In this document: in pieces, positions 7,108 through 14,192 of the stretch
Layout: every line of letters starts with the position of its first letter
Position numbering within the stretch: the first letter of the stretch is position 1
DNA from: a virus
Reading direction: 5' to 3' (one strand)
DNA length: 20,456 bases
IMG/VR virus record: IMGVR_UViG_3300020430_000118
Location: 1-20,456 of that record
The notes under the pieces: generated by a model
The model's database searches: none
The model's input: the letters and a program-made list of their open reading frames with translations, nothing else
Told to the model about the DNA's origin: nothing
Position numbers and translations under genes: made by a program

Positions 7108-8445
7108 CTAACCTAAATTAAATGTTATATTTTCTCGTATATTTATTTCCGCGTCAAAGTCCCTTGATGTGTCTATATTTGCGACAAAATCAGATCCTGT
7201 ATTAATATACACAATAAAATCTACTGAAGACGCAATTCTGTCCATTCCGCCCCTAGCGGTCAATGAAGCCGAAGACGATAAGCTGGCTGCTCCAAATTGC
7301 CCAGTTCCACCTACCGCAACTATATTCGCTGAAGCGTCTAGTGAAGATGCTCCGTGTTTTACTCTTCCGGCAGATGCGGATATTGTGGCTGAGCCCTGAA
7401 TAGAAGCACTTCCAAACTTATTTATCTTTCCTGATGGCGAGACACTTGCGTCAGCCGACAAAGAAGAGGAACCCTTTTTGATTACCGTTCCGCCCGCAGA
7501 TACAGTTCCGGTACAGGAAATTGTGGCGGCTCCGTAGTCTACCAATCTACCGGCAGCCTCTAGAGAGGCAGAAGCTGAGATACTAGCTCCAGACCTCTTT
7601 ACGGCTTTCGGATCGGCAGACATTGACGCTGTTGCAGAAAGAGACGACGCTCCCAATTTCTGGACTAATCCCGCAGAGACAACCGTGCCACTACAGGAGA
7701 TTGAGGCGGCACCAAACTTTCTTACCGTGCCAACAGAGACAACAGATCCGCTAGCAGATAGTGTCGCCTGACCTCCCCTGATTATATTTGAGTCTGACGA
7801 CATAGAGGCGGTGGCGTTGAGGGAAGCCTGTCCGTTGTGGGTGTCTCCAGTGGCGGCTTCCAAGGTCGCGGTTGCGGTTAAAGAGGCCGACCCAGACCTT
7901 TTTACAAAACCGGCGGAAGTTACGGTTGCAGAAGCAGACAGGGATGCGGAAGCAATATCTCTTTGTGTGCCCTCTGCTGCTACACTAGCAGTTGCAGACA
8001 AAGACGAAGCACCCGAACGTATAACATTTCCTGCTGAAGACACTGATCCGCTAGCAGACAGGGAAGATGCTCCATATTTAATTACACCGCCAGCGGAAAC
8101 AATAGCTGCACTAGCAGTGATAGTAGCCGCACCTAACTTTGTTACAAAAGCAGACGAGGTCAGGGATGCCGAGGCCGATACGGATGACGATCCAGACGCT
8201 ATTATGTTACCAGCAAAAGAAGCCGTAGCATTTGCGGATAAAGAAGATGCTCCATGCTTTACTCTACCTGCGGTAGAAGCAACGGACGCACTAGCGGATA
8301 AAGACGCTGAACCAGCACGAATGACATTTCCGGCAGCGGCTACAGAACCAGTCGCAGACAGTGACGCTGCACCATTGTGTGTGGTTCCACCATCAGATAG
8401 CGAGCTATAAGGGGCAGAGCTGTAAGAGCCTCCTGAGTAAGTCAT
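7108..8445 (-). CDS. Repeat protein of nineteen 20-residue units, putative virion fibre (445 aa)
   Basis: Residues 1-23 are a Gly/Ser/Tyr-rich leader. Residues 24-403 are nineteen tandem units of about 20 residues with the pattern xGxxSLSAxASVxxxGxVxx (unit 13 has 21 residues, unit 14 has 19). The alternating small/hydrophobic residues and a Gly turn in each unit suggest one beta hairpin or one solenoid coil per repeat. The last 42 residues differ: they hold about three short DFxxxI[ND] repeats that may cap the fold. Cysteine, tryptophan and proline are nearly absent. The ATG follows the strong AAGGGGGGTGAT. The position after the capsid and modular fibre genes suggests a head or neck fibre. 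The function is not recognised. Confidence 0.8.
   Translation of the reverse strand: MTYSGGSYSSAPYSSLSDGGTTHNGAASLSATGSVAAAGNVIRAGSASLSASASVASTAGRVKHGASSLSANATASFAGNIIASGSSSVSASASLTSSAFVTKLGAATITASAAIVSAGGVIKYGASSLSASGSVSSAGNVIRSGASSLSATASVAAEGTQRDIASASLSASATVTSAGFVKRSGSASLTATATLEAATGDTHNGQASLNATASMSSDSNIIRGGQATLSASGSVVSVGTVRKFGAASISCSGTVVSAGLVQKLGASSLSATASMSADPKAVKRSGASISASASLEAAGRLVDYGAATISCTGTVSAGGTVIKKGSSSLSADASVSPSGKINKFGSASIQGSATISASAGRVKHGASSLDASANIVAVGGTGQFGAASLSSSASLTARGGMDRIASSVDFIVYINTGSDFVANIDTSRDFDAEINIRENITFNLG
7206..7214 (-). promoter_or_regulatory. Intragenic copy of the TTGTGTATA motif
   Basis: The minus strand reads TTGTGTATATTAAT inside the last codons of the repeat gene (encoding IVYIN), 107 bases before the next start. 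It is a perfect nine-base match to the intergenic copies. It may be a real promoter for the 102-residue gene onward or a chance product of coding sequence. Confidence 0.2.
7237..8376 (-). repeat. Tandem 60-bp repeat array, 19 units, diverged in DNA but periodic in protein
   Basis: The stretch encodes residues 24-403 of the repeat protein, 1140 bases or 19 x 60. Each unit begins near a Gly and contains an ASLSASAS-like core. Synonymous codons vary widely between units, so the array is old or kept by protein-level selection, not a recent slippage product. The same composition produces long meaningless open frames on the plus strand. Confidence 0.9.
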
Positions 8446-8455
8446 ATCACCCCCC

Positions 8456-8956
8456 TTAGTCTGGTATCGCTAAAGCCGCTTGTACTGTTATATTAGGATT
8501 CGTTGCATCAAATACTGAAAAGTCTACGTCGTAGTTTCTAATTCCGCTTATAGTCGTTTCCGAAGCTAATGCGGTTTGGGCAGATATAACTAGAGCTACT
8601 ACGGTCTTTATCCATGTTAGTAGCTGATTGATGTATGCCAACCTATTGGTAAGTCCTGTGTTTCTAGCCTCTTCGGACAAAGCTAGAAAAAGCTCCCTTC
8701 TAAACGAGGGATAGTACTGTTCAATGTATTGGTTTGCTTGATAGGATATTACATCGTATCTAATAACTCTGGCTGGCTCTAGTAGATAAGTTTCTAGATC
8801 AGACATATATGTGGCCAAAGCGTTTTCTAAATCCGCTTGAGAAACGCCTTCAACATCTAGTCCTCCATCCCTATATACCGCCTGCTCCATAGTTGCTCCG
8901 GCGAGAGACACTATTGCCTTCATTGATTGGTCTGGTGAAACTGTCACAAAAGCCAT
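8456..8956 (-). CDS. Protein of unknown function in the fibre block (166 aa)
   Basis: A 166-residue, mainly helical protein unlike its beta-rich neighbours. Residues 38-58 (SQADLENALATYMSDLETYL) and 70-95 are amphipathic, and RLAYINQLLTWIKTVVALVI (104-123) is strongly hydrophobic. That last stretch is probably a buried helix, since the protein lacks a signal peptide, although a membrane segment cannot be excluded. The start codon directly abuts the stop of the modular fibre gene (TAA then ATG), with GGAG nine bases upstream, so the two are translated as a pair. It may be a chaperone or attachment protein for that fibre; this is inference from pairing only. Confidence 0.72.
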   Translation of the reverse strand: MAFVTVSPDQSMKAIVSLAGATMEQAVYRDGGLDVEGVSQADLENALATYMSDLETYLLEPARVIRYDVISYQANQYIEQYYPSFRRELFLALSEEARNTGLTNRLAYINQLLTWIKTVVALVISAQTALASETTISGIRNYDVDFSVFDATNPNITVQAALAIPD

Positions 8957-10543
8957 TTATCTAATCTCCTGAACTTGTAAATATGGTCGCCCTTCATCAC
9001 TTGAAACCAGTGTGACTTCACTACTGTTATCGTCTTGCCAAGCGTAAAGCGTGATTACATCATCAACAGCAAGCTCTTTTACAAAGAACGTAGCCGGAGC
9101 TGGTCTTTTATCTTCGTTGCCGCCACCACTCCAGTTGGCTGCTGTGCCCATCTTCCAATAACTGATAGATCCGCCGTCAGGAGTTATACCAACCTTGACG
9201 CAAGCTCCGGTAGAGGATGAGTCTAAGCTTACATATTTTATATACCCGCCTATTAGATAGGTTCCCGCTCTTTTGATTGTGATTTTATTATTGGCGTGGT
9301 CTGCATCAGCACCAATCTCTATAGTGTCTTCATTAAAAGTAATTTGTGTCCATGTCTCATTGCTAATCGTCTGCTGGGTGGTTTGTGTGACGACGGCCAC
9401 ATGACTTCTAAGCCCCTTATTAACGGTAGACCATATATAGTCGCCGGTAGTGTTTCTCCTGATGCATTGAAGCTCTATAAAATCCTCGTAACAGAAAAGC
9501 TTTTTGGTAGAAGACAACGAACCGCTCTCGGTTACAAAGTCAGTTGCACCCGAAGATATGGTCAGAACATTTGCGTCTGATGTGATTTTTTTAATTAAAA
9601 ACTTGAGACCTGAATAGGCTTCTGCGGCAGTAGGCATAGTGACTGTAAACGCACCGCCACTAGTGTCGCACAATACAGTAGAGTCCGATTGAGTAACAGT
9701 ATAGGTTGTCGTCTTGGTAACGACATCGGTTGATTCCATCCTAGATGGAGACGCACAAAACACATTATGTGTTCCAGCAGCTAAGTCAAGTTGGCTATTA
9801 CTATTGGTGCTAGCTATAACTGTGGCTCTAGTAAGCGTGTCAGTACCGGCATCTGTTACCTTACCTATTCCAACTTCCCAGTTAGTGGTTCCGCCTTCTT
9901 CTATGACATAATAGGTCATATTACCATCACCAACACCAGCCACAAAAGTCTGGTATCCGGTTTCAGCACCACCGAGACTCAGTGTCCCAGTGCCGGTTGT
10001 GGTAGTGGTTTCTTTTACCCTATCTCCTACACGAAACTCTGTATTATCTGTCGCCGCAGCATCTGGGCACTCAAAAGCGGCGTAAGAAACGCTAGTAGTC
10101 TCGCCACCGCCAACAAAGTTTGTGCCTCTTTGAAACTCAAGAAGGAGATCAGTATAGTCGGTTATACTATTAGCCTCAGCGGAGGAGAGCGTAATAGTAT
10201 ATTCCGTGAAAGAGCCACTAAGAGAAGAATTAGTAGCCGTTGCTATCGTGGTGCTGCCCTGCTTCAAAGTTACAGTGAGGGTAGGGATACCATAAAAGCC
10301 GCTGGGATCAGTACCTTTTGCTCTATATACCACCTTGTGATCAGACGCACTAGTGGGGTCGGTGACACCACTAAGCTCAACACGCATAGTATCGGTTGAG
10401 CCAAAGTCATCTGTAGAAATACAGAAATCACTGTCGCTGGGAGTACTTTCATCTATACTCTGGTAGAGATTTGAACCACTACCAGACTCATTTTCCCAGT
10501 TTCCAGCAACACTGTCTGCGTCAGGGCGTGCATATTGTGTCAT
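8957..10543 (-). CDS. Modular fibre-like virion protein with a C-terminal C1q/TNF-like domain (528 aa)
   Basis: Four beta-rich modules can be seen. Residues 1-160 begin MTQYARPDAD and look like a carbohydrate-binding-type sandwich that recurs in phage structural proteins. Residues 168-268 (RVGDRVKETTTTTGTGTLSL to VFCASPSRM) match a common phage module with GDGNMTYYVIEEGGTTNWEV and a TRATVIASTN segment. Residues 272-375 (TYTVTQSDSTVLCDTSGGAF onward) resemble a tail-fibre module. Residues 380-528 show the C1q-like strand pattern IKRAGTYLIGGYIKY ... VDDVITLYAWQDDN ... YLQVQEI. C1q-like ends usually form trimeric knobs that bind host surfaces. It lies between the capsid and neck genes instead of after the tape measure, so a head or collar fibre is plausible. 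The ATG follows AGGTTTTAGG. Confidence 0.8.
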   Translation of the reverse strand: MTQYARPDADSVAGNWENESGSGSNLYQSIDESTPSDSDFCISTDDFGSTDTMRVELSGVTDPTSASDHKVVYRAKGTDPSGFYGIPTLTVTLKQGSTTIATATNSSLSGSFTEYTITLSSAEANSITDYTDLLLEFQRGTNFVGGGETTSVSYAAFECPDAAATDNTEFRVGDRVKETTTTTGTGTLSLGGAETGYQTFVAGVGDGNMTYYVIEEGGTTNWEVGIGKVTDAGTDTLTRATVIASTNSNSQLDLAAGTHNVFCASPSRMESTDVVTKTTTYTVTQSDSTVLCDTSGGAFTVTMPTAAEAYSGLKFLIKKITSDANVLTISSGATDFVTESGSLSSTKKLFCYEDFIELQCIRRNTTGDYIWSTVNKGLRSHVAVVTQTTQQTISNETWTQITFNEDTIEIGADADHANNKITIKRAGTYLIGGYIKYVSLDSSSTGACVKVGITPDGGSISYWKMGTAANWSGGGNEDKRPAPATFFVKELAVDDVITLYAWQDDNSSEVTLVSSDEGRPYLQVQEIR

Positions 10544-10565
10544 TACCTAAAACCTTATTTAAAAA

Positions 10566-10979
10566 TTAAGCGAAGGTAATGTCAAGATCACCTGCCGAGA
10601 TAACGAACTGGTCTCCATTTTCCACTATTTTAGGCGTAGTAAGGGCACCGTAAAGTATTACGTTGCCACCAGATGAAGCGTCGGCTAAAAATAACCCGCT
10701 AACATATCCCCAGTCGCCAGTGGCGGTAGTGAAGGAGATGTTATTCTCATTGTCCGTGTGGCCATTAGTACCTCCGGCACTCCAGTTAGCGTCTCCTTTA
10801 ACACTGACCCTAGCATAGCTACCACCAGAAAGCTCGCCAGTCAATGTTCCGGCTTCTAGCTCTGCTGCGTCGAATGCTCCAGCTAGTCCAACGTACATGT
10901 TTGCTGGTGCAGAAAAGGCTGTATCTCTAAGGAGGTGATCAATTAACTTGTTTTCTAAATAGTTTGACATTGCAGTCAT
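10566..10979 (-). CDS. Small phage structural protein, first gene of the fibre block (137 aa)
   Basis: A 137-residue protein beginning MSNYLENKLIDHLLRDTAFS after three extra residues. Next comes NMYVGLAGAFD, GGSYARVSVKGDANW, NNISFTTATGDWGYVSGLFL, GNVILYGALTTPK and a terminal ISAGDLDITFA. This order matches a widespread family of small phage structural proteins (NYLENxLLDHLL...YVGL...GGxYAR...ATGDWG...YGALTTPKxV). These are usually annotated as hypothetical or tail-fibre-associated; I recognise the pattern but not an assigned function. The ATG at 10979 is preferred because AAGGAG lies nine bases upstream. The gene has its own putative promoter at 11030-11038, following the terminator after the capsid gene. 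Confidence 0.8.
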   Translation of the reverse strand: MTAMSNYLENKLIDHLLRDTAFSAPANMYVGLAGAFDAAELEAGTLTGELSGGSYARVSVKGDANWSAGGTNGHTDNENNISFTTATGDWGYVSGLFLADASSGGNVILYGALTTPKIVENGDQFVISAGDLDITFA

Positions 10980-11029
10980 GGCTTATTGCTCCTTGTTATT
11001 TTATTAAGTGTGATGCATCCACACCATAG

Positions 11030-11038
11030 TATACACAA
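11030..11038 (-). promoter_or_regulatory. Putative late promoter core TTGTGTATA before the fibre block
   Basis: The minus strand reads TTTTGTGTATACTATGG just past the terminator that closes the capsid gene, 50 bases before the ATG at 10979. A promoter directly behind a terminator gives the fibre block its own transcript. The nine bases are identical to the copies before the portal and tail tube genes. Confidence 0.6.
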
Positions 11039-11044
11039 AATACG

Positions 11045-11076
11045 AAAAAAGCCGCCCCAATATTGAAGCGGCTTTT
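11045..11076 (-). terminator. Intrinsic terminator after the major capsid gene
   Basis: On the minus strand AAAAGCCGC and GCGGCTTTT form a nine-base stem (arms 11068-11076 and 11047-11055) around a 12-base loop. The final strand runs into T residues at 11050-11045. It lies 28 bases after the capsid stop codon. The A-rich opposite side would make it partly bidirectional. Confidence 0.85.
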
Positions 11077-11103
11077 CCCGTTTAGGTCATCAACCAGTCA
11101 TTC

Positions 11104-12108
11104 TTAGAATGATCCAGCGATAATTCTTCGGTTGTCAAGAACACCAAATCCGAGTTCGGCCCATCCATAGTAGCCTTGTCGTTGGTGACGATGAAGAGCT
11201 TCGTCTTCAAAGATCTCAACTTCCTTCTTGACAGGCATTACAAAGCTGTCGCTTGCACCCTGATCAAGACCGATGACCAATTCAACATCGCCAGTAGCCA
11301 ATGAGCCACCAAGGTCGTTATCGAAGTACTCTTGGTATTCCTGACTGTCACCGAATTCAAAGATGTCATGAAGATTGACACCAAAGATTCGAGTCAAAGG
11401 ACCACCATCATCAGCAGCGGTGTAGATTTCACGTCGTGAAACTTCATCAAGCTGATCTACGCCCCAGTTACGAATATCTTCGATAGCTTCTGGAGACAAG
11501 TAAAGATCCGTCAAGCGGCCCGGAGCAGTAACACTGTTACCACCACCGTTTCGACGCATAACGGTTTTCATGAGGCTGACCAATCGCTTAGTGAACTGAC
11601 CAGCAGCAGCATCTGCATCGTAAACCAAGATATTACGGTCAACGGCAGCAGCCAAAAGTGTGTGCCAACCATCGTCGTTGATCTTCTTGACAAAAGAAGC
11701 TTCAAGAACTTGCATAGCTCTTGCAACAACGTTCCAGTTAGCCTCACGAGCATACTTAAGCAAGAAGTCAATCGAGCTTGTGATGCCGTAAGTATTGATC
11801 ATAACGTAGTCACCTTCGACGTGTCGTTCTGGAATACGTCCGTTGCCCGGATTAGTGAAAGCAACGTGATCAATTTCGGTACCGGGAGCCAAGAGGTCCA
11901 ATGGGAACTCAGGGGTAGCACCGGGCTCTAGTGGCATAGCTTCGTAAATACCACCAACGATGTCACCGTAAGTAACACCTTTACGCAAAGGCAATTCTAA
12001 TGCCTTAGCGATCTCTCGCTGTGCTTGGATAGCGACAGCTTTATCTGAATCACCGGAACGCTTAAGCAATTCGATGAATTCTGGGCTAGGTCTATCTTTA
12101 ATTGACAT
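11104..12108 (-). CDS. Major capsid protein, HK97-fold candidate (334 aa)
   Basis: A 334-residue protein of the right size, place and expression signals for the major capsid protein that builds the icosahedral head. The N-terminus (1-45) is charged and helical (EFIELLKRSGDSDKAVAIQA). Residues about 110-150 form a helical spine-like segment (NVVARAMQVLEASFVKKIND), then a DDGWHTLLAAAVDRNILV stretch. A late P-domain-like part includes LYLSPEAIEDIRNW, and the C-terminus ends ELGFGVLDNRRIIAGSF, similar in style to capsid proteins with a GVLDxRR end. It follows protease/scaffold and decoration genes, has the strong AGGAGAACAT ribosome site (12113-12122), and is followed by a terminator. The HK97 fold is inferred from family context; no structure search was possible. 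Confidence 0.85.
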   Translation of the reverse strand: MSIKDRPSPEFIELLKRSGDSDKAVAIQAQREIAKALELPLRKGVTYGDIVGGIYEAMPLEPGATPEFPLDLLAPGTEIDHVAFTNPGNGRIPERHVEGDYVMINTYGITSSIDFLLKYAREANWNVVARAMQVLEASFVKKINDDGWHTLLAAAVDRNILVYDADAAAGQFTKRLVSLMKTVMRRNGGGNSVTAPGRLTDLYLSPEAIEDIRNWGVDQLDEVSRREIYTAADDGGPLTRIFGVNLHDIFEFGDSQEYQEYFDNDLGGSLATGDVELVIGLDQGASDSFVMPVKKEVEIFEDEALHRHQRQGYYGWAELGFGVLDNRRIIAGSF

Positions 12109-12112
12109 TATT

Positions 12113-12122
12113 ATGTTCTCCT
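12113..12122 (-). promoter_or_regulatory. Strong ribosome binding site AGGAGAACAT of the capsid gene
   Basis: The minus strand reads AGGAGAACAT four bases before the capsid ATG, identical to the block before the tail tube gene and the gene starting at 6227. Confidence 0.75.
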
Positions 12123-12135
12123 TTTCTATGTTACT

Positions 12136-12624
12136 TTATAGGTTGGTATTAGGAAGGTTGATGTAAACTTTAGCATAGCCATTTTGGTCAACGCTAGAGA
12201 GGAATCTCCCAACGACGCGGCCCGAACCATCTGAATCGGCGTCATCGCTAGCGATGTCGGCAGGGCTAATATTACCACTGTGTCCCAAGAAAGCTGGGTT
12301 TCCAGCAGCAGGGGAACCTTCCAGAGAGTTGGTTACAACCCATCCTTTGGTAAGCAAAGTTACTTTGCCACCCTTTTGTACTTCGTCTTTGTGCTGGTTA
12401 ATGTGTTGACGAGTCAAGTCAATATCAACTACGTCATTAACCAAAAGACCCACAGGGATTTTACCGGATGGATCGGCTGCATAAACTACTTTAGCCGCCC
12501 CATTATCCATAGATGCACCAGAACCTCCAGTGCTTAAAACAGCAACACCACCCCGAGTTTGTGCTTCATTCATGAAGAACGAAATGTCGGTTGCTAGCGT
12601 GCTTCGGTCTGATTTAAGAGCCAT
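12136..12624 (-). CDS. Putative capsid decoration protein (162 aa)
   Basis: A 162-residue, Gly/Ser/Asp-rich beta protein between the scaffold and capsid genes, the usual place for head decoration or stabilising proteins (lambda gpD position). Features are GGVAVLSTGGSGASM (25-39), DPSGKIPVGLLVNDVVDIDL (51-70), a possible small barrel around KGGKVTLLTKGWVVTN (84-99), NPAFLGHSGNISPADI and a terminal VGRFLSSVDQNGYAKVYINL. The GRVVGRF...GYAKVYINL end is reminiscent of DUF2190-type capsid-associated proteins, but the match is loose. The ATG follows AAAGGAG with normal spacing and the gene lies 27 bases before the capsid start, so both are probably on one message. The role as a decoration protein is inferred from position and composition. 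Confidence 0.75.
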   Translation of the reverse strand: MALKSDRSTLATDISFFMNEAQTRGGVAVLSTGGSGASMDNGAAKVVYAADPSGKIPVGLLVNDVVDIDLTRQHINQHKDEVQKGGKVTLLTKGWVVTNSLEGSPAAGNPAFLGHSGNISPADIASDDADSDGSGRVVGRFLSSVDQNGYAKVYINLPNTNL

Positions 12625-12648
12625 TATGAAATCTCCTTTATTTTGAAA

Positions 12649-13356
12649 TTACTTGTTGTTTGATTGTAAAACTGAACCAAGCCACTCACTAGCAACAGAA
12701 CGAAGGTTTTCCGCAGGATCGTCTTCGCCCATCGCTTCTGCGATAGCAACTTCTTCTGTTTCCTCGGCCTGAGCCAAGGCTTCTTCGTCCACTTCAGCAA
12801 CGTCTCGCTCTTCGTCGAGTTCAGCCATCTTTTTCATAGGCTTTGCTTCAGCGTCCTTTTCTTCGTCTTTGTCTTCGTCCTTTTTAGGAGGAAAAGGCTT
12901 AGCCTCATCCTTTTTCATTTCCGCTTTCTTTTTGACTGCTGCAAGTGCAACAACCTCAGCGAAAATTTCATCGTTGACAGACTCGAATTTTTCCACAGTA
13001 GCTGTGGCTTCTTCAGCATCAAACCCTGCTTCTGTAAGCTGGGCTACACGCTTCATAACGGCTTCTTTTTTGTACAGAACATCAAGCTCTTCTTGCTTAG
13101 AAGCAATAGCTTCTTCTTTTTCAGCAATGGTAGCTTCATGCTTTGTAACTTGTTCAGCCAAAACCTTATAAGCTTCTTCTTGCTCGGCAATCTTTGTGGA
13201 CTGCTCTGCAATGGTTTCTTCAAGGTTAGTTAGTTTAGCATCGAATTCAGCTTGCTGCTCAGCAACAATCTTGTCTTCTAATGCTTTGTTAGCAGCCTTA
13301 GACTCTGCTAACTGCGATTGCAGATCAGTGATCTGCTTTTCGTAACTTTCAGACAT
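12649..13356 (-). CDS. Scaffolding (prohead core) protein from an in-frame internal start (235 aa)
   Basis: The ATG at 13356-13354 is residue 272 of the larger protease/scaffold protein, in the same frame. It is preceded by a near-perfect ribosome site, AAAGGAGAACGAT, encoded by the codons for Leu-Lys-Glu-Asn-Asp. That block matches the strong sites of the capsid and tail tube genes, so separate initiation is likely. The product begins MSESYEKQITDLQSQLAESK and is a long acidic coiled coil of Glu/Lys/Ala/Gln up to about residue 130, then an acidic Lys/Glu/Asp-rich hinge and a C-terminal ENLRSVASEWLGSVLQSNNK segment that could contact the capsid protein. Length and composition fit scaffold proteins. 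Making scaffold alone in excess over the fused form mirrors lambda C/Nu3 and herpesvirus UL26/UL26.5. Confidence 0.75.
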   Translation of the reverse strand: MSESYEKQITDLQSQLAESKAANKALEDKIVAEQQAEFDAKLTNLEETIAEQSTKIAEQEEAYKVLAEQVTKHEATIAEKEEAIASKQEELDVLYKKEAVMKRVAQLTEAGFDAEEATATVEKFESVNDEIFAEVVALAAVKKKAEMKKDEAKPFPPKKDEDKDEEKDAEAKPMKKMAELDEERDVAEVDEEALAQAEETEEVAIAEAMGEDDPAENLRSVASEWLGSVLQSNNK

Positions 13357-14169
13357 ATCGTTCTCCTTTAATGAAGATATAGTTAAAACTTGTGCCTTCG
13401 ATTCATCAAATAAATCATTTCCTTCCAAAATTACACTTCGTGGGTTAGCTGGTTTTGAAACTAAGCCTTTACCAGAGAACGATAAGTTTCTTAACAATCG
13501 GCCCACTCTGTAATCTTCGTAAATTCCGTCTCCTCCATATGATCTTAAGTGTTTTGTTAAAAAGGCGGAAGCCTCATTTCTTTTAACGATCTTGGTCTCT
13601 CCGTCCTTATTAGCTAAAGCGTAATCAAACTCAGGAAAAAGACACTCCATAGAAACGAACCACTTGCCCTCTTCTATTTCCGCCGTTATTTTTTTCATTC
13701 GTTCTCGCTGTTCGGCATCTGACCACTCAGTATATATAACAGCGGAAGTTACTATGTTAAATTGACTAGGTAAGCCATCTTGTTCGTCAACAACTTTTCC
13801 CTCAAAATCGACAACCTCGTTGGCCGTGATGTGACCAATTATGTCTTTCTCGTCGTGCATAAAATTAAAAGGTTTGTCCTCTGGGGTGTTTCTTGCTTCC
13901 CACATCTCTTTGGGATCAAAAACATCGTCATTCTTATTCCACCCAGTACTAACCAAGATAGACTTTAAATAGTATAAATCAAATTGATCTTGGTTCTCGG
14001 CAATCGCCAACTCGCTCCCTGCCTCGCTAGAGTCAAGGGCCTTCTTTAGATTTTCGATATCTTTTTCGGTAGGATTATAAGACTCTGCTAGAGCACAACA
14101 TGCTATAGTATTATTAGCCGACAGAGCTTTTTCCAAACCGTCGTTTATCTCTTGTTGGTAAATTTTCAT
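12649..14169 (-). CDS. Fused prohead protease and scaffold protein (506 aa)
   Basis: The start is the ATG at 14169, with GGAGGAG ahead of it; an upstream in-frame GTG at 14199 lies inside the promoter-like motif and has no ribosome site. Residues 1-65 are helical. Residues 70-245 look like a capsid-maturation protease: FNFMHDEKDIIGHI (101-114) and GKWFVSMECLFPEFDYAL (168-185) supply a candidate His105 and Ser173. Their spacing and setting resemble the S78/assemblin-like proteases (NHD...IGxV, then SxGF). This is a pattern match; the third catalytic residue is not identified. Residues 272-506 are the coiled-coil scaffold also made separately from the internal start. The protease would cut scaffold and capsid tails during maturation. 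It follows the portal gene and precedes the decoration gene, the standard place. Confidence 0.75.
   Translation of the reverse strand: MKIYQQEINDGLEKALSANNTIACCALAESYNPTEKDIENLKKALDSSEAGSELAIAENQDQFDLYYLKSILVSTGWNKNDDVFDPKEMWEARNTPEDKPFNFMHDEKDIIGHITANEVVDFEGKVVDEQDGLPSQFNIVTSAVIYTEWSDAEQRERMKKITAEIEEGKWFVSMECLFPEFDYALANKDGETKIVKRNEASAFLTKHLRSYGGDGIYEDYRVGRLLRNLSFSGKGLVSKPANPRSVILEGNDLFDESKAQVLTISSLKENDMSESYEKQITDLQSQLAESKAANKALEDKIVAEQQAEFDAKLTNLEETIAEQSTKIAEQEEAYKVLAEQVTKHEATIAEKEEAIASKQEELDVLYKKEAVMKRVAQLTEAGFDAEEATATVEKFESVNDEIFAEVVALAAVKKKAEMKKDEAKPFPPKKDEDKDEEKDAEAKPMKKMAELDEERDVAEVDEEALAQAEETEEVAIAEAMGEDDPAENLRSVASEWLGSVLQSNNK
13357..13367 (-). promoter_or_regulatory. Internal ribosome binding site for the nested scaffold
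   Basis: The minus strand reads AGGAGAACGAT directly before ATG (13356-13354), with an A-rich lead. It lies within coding sequence of the longer protein and is stronger than the site of that longer protein. It decides the start of the nested scaffold. Confidence 0.75.
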
Positions 14170-14192
14170 TTTTGAGTACTCCTCCGAGGGGT

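Noticed and set aside
7811-8410. 199-residue open frame on the plus strand opposite the repeat gene
   Set aside because: It is the antisense shadow of the 60-base repeats. Its Ala/Asp-rich composition follows directly from the reversed Ser/Ala codons, and no ribosome site or independent context supports it.
9791-10399. 202-residue plus-strand frame opposite the modular fibre gene
   Set aside because: It is an antisense shadow of a well-supported gene, with no recognisable motif.
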